Shown here in pieces: positions 1 to 4,293 of a DNA stretch of 6,320 bases. The stretch comes from an uncultured Sphingobacteriales bacterium. Lineage in GTDB: Bacteria > Bacteroidota > Bacteroidia > Chitinophagales > Chitinophagaceae. Where the stretch lies: contig CALKHN010000004.1 in assembly GCA_937991535.1 (NCBI GenBank), forward strand, positions 1-6,320. The letters are read 5' to 3'. The notes below the pieces were generated by a model that did no database searches, was not told the DNA's origin, and worked only from the letters and a program-made list of their open reading frames with translations. Numbering within the stretch: position 1 is the stretch's first letter; every line of letters starts with the position of its first letter. The position numbers were made by a program, and so were the translations under genes.

Positions 1-259
1 GTCCCGAAGGGTGCAAGCGCAGCGCAGCATTATGCGCTCGTAGCAACGAAGGCGTAACTATCTTAGCTGCCTTTTTGCCCGTTTCGATTGGAAAATGCCG
101 AGCAGGCTGGTTGCTATTTCAGCCAATGCAGACTTGATGGTAGCTTGTGCAACGAAGCATGAGGGGGATGTAAGGCGGTGAGGAACGATCCGGTCACGAC
201 GAAGAAGGGACGGAAGCGAAGCGTACCCTGGAATGACCCGGCCCGAAGGGACATGCCCT
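1..259. other. GC-rich segment with no convincing gene and repeated CGAAG motifs
   Basis: The first 240 bases contain 132 G+C by hand count (55%), well above the adjacent gene. CGAAG occurs at 5-9, 47-51, 153-157, 200-204, 217-221 and 244-248. The 9-mer GCAACGAAG is repeated at 43-51 and 149-157. Small hairpins are CCC-GAA-GGG at 3-11 and 242-250, GCGAAGC at 216-222, and AGCGCA/TGCGCT at 21-26 and 33-38. On the plus strand an 18-codon open frame ends at TAA 55-57 and could be the tail of a gene entering from the left, but this is too short to judge. A minus-strand frame at 254-114 is probably chance. It could be ICE backbone, a structured regulatory or transfer-related region, or repetitive intergenic DNA. 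Confidence 0.4.
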
Positions 260-294
260 AAAAAATAAAAAAGCCGAAGACAAAATCTTCGGCT
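260..294 (-). terminator. Intrinsic (Rho-independent) terminator of the cargo operon
   Basis: A 9-bp perfect stem (AGCCGAAGA at 272-280, TCTTCGGCT at 286-294) closes a 5-base loop. Read on the minus strand it is followed by a T-rich tract (TTTTT A TTTTTT, 271-260). It lies 22 bases past the stop at 317, so it ends transcription of the leftward genes. No comparable hairpin is seen between the genes from 4211 to 317, so this appears to be the only terminator of the block. Confidence 0.9.
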
Positions 295-316
295 AATATC
301 AACAGCTATTCCAATT

Positions 317-949
317 TTATTGTCCTATATTTTCACTAAGTTCTTTTATTTTCTCTCTTAGTGGTTTCGCATCTAAATGTTTGTTTATCTTATCTGCTTT
401 TTGGTAGTATGGTAAAACGGCTTTGGGTAATTTCGCTTTTCTGAAATGGTTTTGCTCATTTTTCCATTCGTCATATTTTTTGTCACCAAATTTTACCAGC
501 AGCTCAATTAACCGGGTCATTTCGGTATTAAGATTTCTTTGGATTATTTTATCTTCCAGATTAAAAAATTCAGCGTCACTTAGATTGATCTTGTCTTTCT
601 TTTCGTATCGGGTGAGTTTATCTTCAATTTCTATTTTCTCCTTGTCAACCGGATTCGTAGTTATATTCCAGGCTTGCCACATATCCCATTCCTTATTATA
701 AGTAATACTTGTATCTGTCCATTCGCCATAGAATTGCGCTGTCTTACGTACAACAAATCCAACCAAGCCTTTCTCACTTCCTTTTATTTCAACATCTCTA
801 AGGAATGGGAAAAAGCCTTTAATAATTTTATCCTCCTTATAAGAAGCAAAACTATCCCGGTATAGATTTCTGAAGGCATCAAAAAAACTGATTACATTAT
901 CTACTATAGGATATAAAAATTTGTTCACGTCAAAATAATATCTACCCAC
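317..949 (-). CDS. C-terminal fragment of the frameshifted HEPN-like gene
   Basis: This 210-codon frame could start only with GTG at 949; a TGA lies in frame two codons upstream, exactly at the suspected frameshift. The first part (FDVNKFLYPIVDNVISFFDA, 6-25) reads as a helix closing the upstream helical domain. Residues 50-95 look like a mixed strand region (FLRDVEIKGSEKGLVGFVVR), and 100-210 is highly charged, rich in Lys, Glu and Asp, probably helical or coiled. I do not recognise a family for this half. It overlaps the upstream frame by 25 bases. As a separate gene it would have a poor start and no ribosome site, so it is more likely the second half of the same gene. Stop at 319-317 lies 22 bases before the terminator hairpin. 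Confidence 0.55.
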   Translation of the reverse strand: MGRYYFDVNKFLYPIVDNVISFFDAFRNLYRDSFASYKEDKIIKGFFPFLRDVEIKGSEKGLVGFVVRKTAQFYGEWTDTSITYNKEWDMWQAWNITTNPVDKEKIEIEDKLTRYEKKDKINLSDAEFFNLEDKIIQRNLNTEMTRLIELLVKFGDKKYDEWKNEQNHFRKAKLPKAVLPYYQKADKINKHLDAKPLREKIKELSENIGQ

Positions 950-1461
950 CCCTCAATTATAATTGGCTCTGAATCGTGCAAATTATATGCATCTTCATTT
1001 AGACTGTAAGCTGCATGAAAAAAAGTATTTCTAATAGTGGCATGATGGTTATCGTTAAAAAACTGGATAATGTGCTGCTTGCCGCAATCGTTCAATATTT
1101 CCACCACGAAATTTATTTTTTCTCCAGTCCCTAATAATCTGTCCTGTTTCCTTGTTTTCCAGAAAAAATAAGACGACCCCCTGTAACCCATTGTAATATT
1201 GCAAAGGCTTCCTAAAATGTTATAAAAATCACTGTTTTCAAAAAAAGTCGAGTATAATAAGCAAGCAATTCGGGTTTTCTCTTTCCCGTTAAACTCAGTA
1301 TAAAGTCTTTTGTACATCTCTATTGCATCAAACCATTCATGAAGTGTATCTTCTATTGATGCCATGCCCTTAAAATTTATTAAGGTCAGTATAAATTCAA
1401 ATTCATTCGTGGATCGGGCTTCTTCAAATAAAGAAGTCAAATCTTTTATAGCGTTATCCAT
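925..1461 (-). CDS. N-terminal fragment with HEPN-like RNTFFH motif
   Basis: This is a 178-residue open frame from ATG 1461; a TTG at 1467 would add two residues. It is mostly predicted helix and carries H-H-A-T-I-R144-N-T-F-F-H149. This matches the R-x4-6-H signature of HEPN domains, including the polar residue after the arginine. Many HEPN proteins are metal-independent ribonucleases used as toxins or in phage defence. A nuclease role is inferred from this motif alone. The C-terminal tail GWVDIILT looks foreign to the fold and ends in the frame where the downstream ORF takes over, which supports a frameshift at 949-952. No membrane segment or signal peptide. No Shine-Dalgarno before the ATG, and in-frame codons continue upstream as protein-like sequence to 1506, so this ATG is probably internal to the original gene. 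Confidence 0.5.
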   Translation of the reverse strand: MDNAIKDLTSLFEEARSTNEFEFILTLINFKGMASIEDTLHEWFDAIEMYKRLYTEFNGKEKTRIACLLYSTFFENSDFYNILGSLCNITMGYRGSSYFFWKTRKQDRLLGTGEKINFVVEILNDCGKQHIIQFFNDNHHATIRNTFFHAAYSLNEDAYNLHDSEPIIIEGWVDIILT

Positions 1462-1549
1462 ATTCAACGGGGCTGTATTGTAATCAGCATTTTCAAGATA
1501 AAACTTTTATCATATTTGGAATTAGATTTTTGAGCAAGCAGAAATGCTT

Positions 1550-2350
1550 CTACATACTATCAAACTCCATAAAAATCGGGTAATGGTCAGAGGCGAAATC
1601 AGTTTTATCTGTTCTGATAACATCAAAACTCTTTAGTTTTTTTGCCAGTTTCTCACTTGCCATTGCGTAATCACATCGGAATGGAACAAACTCAGCGTTT
1701 AAATAGGACTTAGTTGGAACTGTATGTTGATTTGTTGTATTTGCCTGATGTCCGCAGTCAATAAAACCTGCTGCCTCAAATTTTTCTAAAACTGTCCGGT
1801 CAGCATTTTTTGAAAAGCCTTCAAAATATCTGGAACGATAATGTGGGCTAAGCGTTTTCCAGTTTTCCGGCTCATTATCATGTGGCGATAATGAATTAAA
1901 ATCACCGGTTATCAGAGAGAGCGTAGCAGGGTCTGCTAATTGCATCAAGTACGATGCTTCCCTGCGGCGTACTTCAACGCCTGTTGGGCTAAGATGAACG
2001 CTTGCAAATTGAATGGGTAAAGAAAAACCAGGAATTTCAACACTCACAAAAGTTGCTGCATGATGAAAGTGAATATTGTCATAATTAAAATTATATACTT
2101 GGTAAGATGGGTCAATAAAAATGGCTGTATTCTGCCCGGTATGAATTGCATTGCCGAGAAATCCGCGCATATTGATTTTGCTTTCGGTTTCAAAAAGCAG
2201 CTTTTGGCCATTTAAATCAAAAACTTTGGCTTCCTGCATGAGAAATATGTCTGGTTTCAAGTCGTTGATGACTTCTATCTGAAACGCTCTTCTTTTTGCG
2301 CTGGCCGTATCAATACCGGCGAAAAGCGTATTCCAACTTAATACTTTCAT
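1550..2350 (-). CDS. Endonuclease/exonuclease/phosphatase (EEP) family protein
   Basis: This 266-residue protein carries the whole metal-dependent EEP (DNase I/exonuclease III-like) catalytic set: N7 in SWNT, E40 in LMQE, H119 in SVHLSP, D150 and N152 in GDFNS, D227 in FRCDYAM, and D255-H256 in SDHYPI. The superfamily cleaves phosphodiester or phosphomonoester bonds in nucleic acids, phospholipids or small molecules. No signal peptide is visible, so it is probably cytoplasmic. The ATG lies in a 4-base ATGA overlap with the MFS stop, so translation is probably coupled, and the two proteins are made together. A DNA repair role during oxidative or metal stress would fit the chrB context but is inferred. 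The C-terminus EFDSM then TAG is short after the last motif, and the following bases read on as protein in another frame (see findings). Family assignment is firm; substrate unknown. Confidence 0.92.
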   Translation of the reverse strand: MKVLSWNTLFAGIDTASAKRRAFQIEVINDLKPDIFLMQEAKVFDLNGQKLLFETESKINMRGFLGNAIHTGQNTAIFIDPSYQVYNFNYDNIHFHHAATFVSVEIPGFSLPIQFASVHLSPTGVEVRRREASYLMQLADPATLSLITGDFNSLSPHDNEPENWKTLSPHYRSRYFEGFSKNADRTVLEKFEAAGFIDCGHQANTTNQHTVPTKSYLNAEFVPFRCDYAMASEKLAKKLKSFDVIRTDKTDFASDHYPIFMEFDSM

Positions 2351-3534
2351 AATGCGTTTTTTTTGAGTTGTTTATTGAGGAATAAAAATGACAGTACCGA
2401 TAAAACCTGAATGCAGGAAATAAACCATAAAATGGAGCCGATGCTTATTTCATAGAGCCAACCAATGGCGGCACTCCCCATGAACCATGCTAAGCCATAA
2501 GCAGTATTGAAAATGCCATAAGCAAATGCCCGGTTATTCCTTGCTACCATGTCAGCGATGGCGGCTCTCATGATGGTTTCATGAATAGCCATTACAATGC
2601 CCCATAACACCACACCCGCTAATACTAAATTGAACGAGTACGTGAACGTGAGGAATGCAATCGGAGCAGATAAGAGCGGAAGCAGGATTAAGACTTTTAG
2701 CCCACTTTTATCGTATATCTTACCTACCAGCAAAGCGGCTACCGCATCCACACCCATAGCAATAGCATAGAAAAAAGGAATTTGCACATCGGTGATTATG
2801 GTATTAACCTTCAGGTGAAAAGCTATAAGCTGAAAATTGGCAAAGCCTAATACGCTTAGAAATGAAAACAACATATACCACCAAAACTTTGCAGGCAGCT
2901 TTTTTGTAGGTGACGAAGTATTCTGTTCTTCAACATGATGTTCTTCAAGTGCTTCGGGATTAGGCACTTTAATCTTTGCTGTGAATAGAAACACAAGTGT
3001 AAGTATTGCAGGTATCCACAATAGCGTAAACCCTTGCTTGTATGTGCCATGTAAAAAGAAAACCGCTGAAAAGAGTAAAGGTCCAATAATGCCGCCGATC
3101 TGGTCTATAAACTCATGCACTGCAAACCCAAACCCTCTGCCTGTATTAGATGTGGCAAAGGAAAGCATGGTATCTTTTGCAGGAGATCTGACGGCTTTAC
3201 CAAAACGTTCCATAACAACAAAAAATGCTGCCAACTGCCAATTGTTTGCAAGTGCAAGCAATGGTATTGATACGAGCAAACCATATCCGATAAAAGAGAT
3301 GGCCCAATATGATTTTGTTTTAGCAGCTACATAGCCAGATAACAGGCGAAACGCATAGCCGACAAATTCGCCTAAACCACTCACCAGCCCGACTACTGCC
3401 GCACTTGCGCCTAAAATGGCAAGATAAGGTGAAGCAATACTCCTGCCACCCTCGTAAGTAATATCGCCGAACATGCTAATAATACCAAATAGGAGAATAA
3501 AATGCCACGATGCTTTTTTTATGTTATTCGACAT
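2347..3534 (-). CDS. MFS-family transporter
   Basis: This is a 395-residue polytopic membrane protein of the major facilitator superfamily, of usual length, with about 12 hydrophobic segments in two halves split by a charged loop (residues 186-216). Family signs are ERFGKAVRSPAKDTML (109-124) after the third to fourth helix and GKIYDKSG (271-278), a motif A-like loop opening the second half. Acidic residues in the first helix region (D24, E28) followed by R31 are consistent with a proton-coupled carrier. A TTG start at 3621 would add 29 residues. The ATG at 3534 is preferred because it directly precedes helix 1 and because the 46-residue gene ends 4 bases before it. Its stop overlaps the start of the EEP gene (ATGA). 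Beside chrB, and with no chrA, it is the likely exporter of the operon's toxic substrate, possibly chromate. The substrate cannot be read from sequence. Confidence 0.92.
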   Translation of the reverse strand: MSNNIKKASWHFILLFGIISMFGDITYEGGRSIASPYLAILGASAAVVGLVSGLGEFVGYAFRLLSGYVAAKTKSYWAISFIGYGLLVSIPLLALANNWQLAAFFVVMERFGKAVRSPAKDTMLSFATSNTGRGFGFAVHEFIDQIGGIIGPLLFSAVFFLHGTYKQGFTLLWIPAILTLVFLFTAKIKVPNPEALEEHHVEEQNTSSPTKKLPAKFWWYMLFSFLSVLGFANFQLIAFHLKVNTIITDVQIPFFYAIAMGVDAVAALLVGKIYDKSGLKVLILLPLLSAPIAFLTFTYSFNLVLAGVVLWGIVMAIHETIMRAAIADMVARNNRAFAYGIFNTAYGLAWFMGSAAIGWLYEISIGSILWFISCIQVLSVLSFLFLNKQLKKNAL

Positions 3535-3538
3535 TGTA

Positions 3539-3679
3539 TTATGAATAGCTTTTGTATAAACTGATGATAACCCAAAGAAGTAACAGCCCACTAATGACCC
3601 AGCCCAAATGAAGCCAGACAAGTTTTTCTAACCTGGTCAATGTATCTGTAATTAGCCTTTTCCAGTTAGTGATTTTCAT
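3539..3679 (-). CDS. Small single-span membrane protein between chrB and the MFS gene
   Basis: A 46-codon frame fills the gap between chrB and the transporter almost exactly. It starts with ATG inside the last codons of chrB (14-base overlap) and stops with TAA 4 bases before the MFS ATG. The protein opens with a basic, likely amphipathic stretch (MKITNWKRLITDTLTRLEKL). A hydrophobic segment at residues 21-41 (VWLHLGWVISG, then LLLLWVIISL) would cross the membrane once, ending in YKSYS. In-frame ATGs at 3682 and 3691 would add one or four residues; no Shine-Dalgarno decides between them, and coupling to chrB translation is likely. I do not recognise the family. Position and size suggest a subunit or modulator of the neighbouring transporter, but that is inference. 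Alternatively the frame could be chance, with the region serving as spacer. Confidence 0.55.
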   Translation of the reverse strand: MKITNWKRLITDTLTRLEKLVWLHLGWVISGLLLLWVIISLYKSYS

Positions 3680-4211
3680 CATGGGCGTCATACACTTTTT
3701 GAGCATAATCATCGAGTATTCTTTGGCATTCTTTAAATTTTTCTATTGAAGTAGCTGCAAGCGTTGCACCATAGAAATCTAACCTTTTAATCTTTTCAAG
3801 CCATGTTTCCAGCTTCTTTAAATCAACATCGTTTTCTTCCAGTTCTGCGTAGGTAAAATGTTTGGCTTTGGTTTCTTTTTTAATCTCGGCCTCAAAGTCA
3901 GCGCATTTTCCTAAGAACTCTTTGTATTCTTCATCCCTATCAGATTTAAACCTGTTGACGACTTTTTGTTCCTGTGTCTTGTCTAAGGCAACTGTTTCTA
4001 ACAAAACACTTTCCCCATCCATTTTAGCAATATCGTTTTCTATCAGCTTTAACTGCTTGATATGTTCTGTTGTATTAGGCAAAAGACAAATGCTGTTTTG
4101 CAGATATACAGCACCCAACCCTTTCAATTTTCGCCATAAGGCAATCCTGTGTTTAGACGGTTCTGGCGGTACTTTATACGTCAATAGCAGCCAGGCATTT
4201 AATTTATTCAT
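3666..4211 (-). CDS. chrB: ChrB N-terminal-domain protein (chromate-resistance-associated)
   Basis: This 181-residue protein matches the N-terminal domain of chromate resistance protein ChrB. The opening block runs W7-LLLTYKVPPEPSKHRIALW, then RKLKGLGAVYLQNSICLLP (28-46). The later R143-LDFYGA segment fits the conserved arginine/aromatic patch of that domain. Proteobacterial ChrB is about 300 residues, with a second C-terminal domain that is absent here, so this is a one-domain form rather than a visible truncation: the stop is normal and the next gene follows at once. In known systems ChrB is a chromate-responsive regulator or accessory protein beside the ChrA carrier; no ChrA is in this window. 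The middle (about 75-145) is strongly charged and likely helical. Start is the only ATG that keeps the conserved block, 4 bases after a promoter-like box. First gene of the cargo operon; its end overlaps the next small gene. The family is clear; chromate as signal is inferred. Confidence 0.85.
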   Translation of the reverse strand: MNKLNAWLLLTYKVPPEPSKHRIALWRKLKGLGAVYLQNSICLLPNTTEHIKQLKLIENDIAKMDGESVLLETVALDKTQEQKVVNRFKSDRDEEYKEFLGKCADFEAEIKKETKAKHFTYAELEENDVDLKKLETWLEKIKRLDFYGATLAATSIEKFKECQRILDDYAQKVYDAHDENH

Positions 4212-4215
4212 GTTG

Positions 4216-4223
4216 CAAATATA
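4216..4223 (-). promoter_or_regulatory. Bacteroidota-type -7 box TATATTTG before chrB
   Basis: Read on the minus strand, TATATTTG matches the Bacteroidota -7 consensus TAnnTTTG exactly. Only CAAC (4215-4212) separates it from the chrB ATG, so transcription would begin at or next to the start codon and give a nearly leaderless message. No good -33 TTG is visible 19-21 bases upstream. The promoter may therefore be weak or activator-dependent, or the box match may be chance in AT-rich DNA. Confidence 0.5.
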
Positions 4224-4242
4224 ATGTAACTACCGTTACATT
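4223..4242. promoter_or_regulatory. Perfect 8+8 inverted repeat, probable repressor operator of the chrB operon
   Basis: The arms AATGTAAC (4223-4230) and GTTACATT (4235-4242) are perfect inverted copies separated by TACC. A further TGTAA half-site lies at 4248-4252, followed by ACA at 4255-4257, giving a weaker second copy. The palindrome directly abuts the TATATTTG box on the chrB side, a position where a bound dimer would block RNA polymerase. The regulator is not known. ChrB itself regulates chromate operons in some Proteobacteria, but a TetR-like or other dimeric repressor encoded elsewhere is equally possible. Confidence 0.6.
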
Positions 4243-4293
4243 TTAAGTGTAATAACATTTTTTTGAGAATTTGGTTAGGTTGATGGAAAAGTT

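Larger units (their letters stand above)
317..1556 (-). pseudogene. Frameshifted gene, HEPN-like protein of about 410 residues
   Basis: Three consecutive reading frames on one strand join into one protein-like sequence. The frame at 1556-1504 gives YVEAFLLAQKSNSKYDKS. Restoring one T in the T-run at 1503-1500 leads to FYLENADYNTAPLNMDNA, which continues the frame of 1461-925. Restoring one G in the G-run at 952-949 leads from EPIIIEG into VGRYYFDVNKFLYP, the frame of 949-317. Both breaks are single-base losses in homopolymers, which suggests sequencing or assembly error, or recent decay. No start codon is seen at the 5' end; it may overlap the EEP stop. The DNA is very AT-rich (16 G+C in 60 bases at 1201-1260). 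The gene is the last before the terminator. If both breaks are real the protein is not made whole; two separate small proteins remain a possible reading. Confidence 0.6.

Noticed and set aside
1..57. Plus-strand tail VPKGASAAQHYALVATKA then TAA, possibly the end of a gene from the left
   Set aside because: Eighteen codons in GC-rich repeated DNA cannot be told from chance without the upstream sequence.
114..254. A 46-codon minus-strand frame beginning ATG at 254
   Set aside because: Composition is Pro/His/Ser/Leu-rich without recognisable structure, it lies downstream of the terminator with no promoter, and a competing frame is also open here.
423..865. Two plus-strand frames opposite the C-terminal fragment (423-701 and 674-865)
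   Set aside because: Phe/Ser/Leu-rich translations of the reverse of a Lys/Glu-rich gene, with no ribosome sites or context.
2856..3086. Minus-strand 76-codon frame within the MFS gene
   Set aside because: It lies in a second frame of the same strand, inside the charged loop and helices of a well supported transporter.
2981..3334. Plus-strand 117-codon frame inside the MFS gene
   Set aside because: It is antisense to a clear membrane protein and rich in Cys, Pro and Ser typical of a reverse-frame shadow.
3535..3621. Longer MFS protein from TTG at 3621
   Set aside because: The extra 29 residues precede the first helix, the TTG has no ribosome site, and a better packed small gene uses this stretch in another frame.
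3862..4224. Plus-strand 120-codon frame opposite chrB
   Set aside because: The minus-strand frame has the conserved ChrB motifs; the plus frame is a Ser/Leu-rich shadow.
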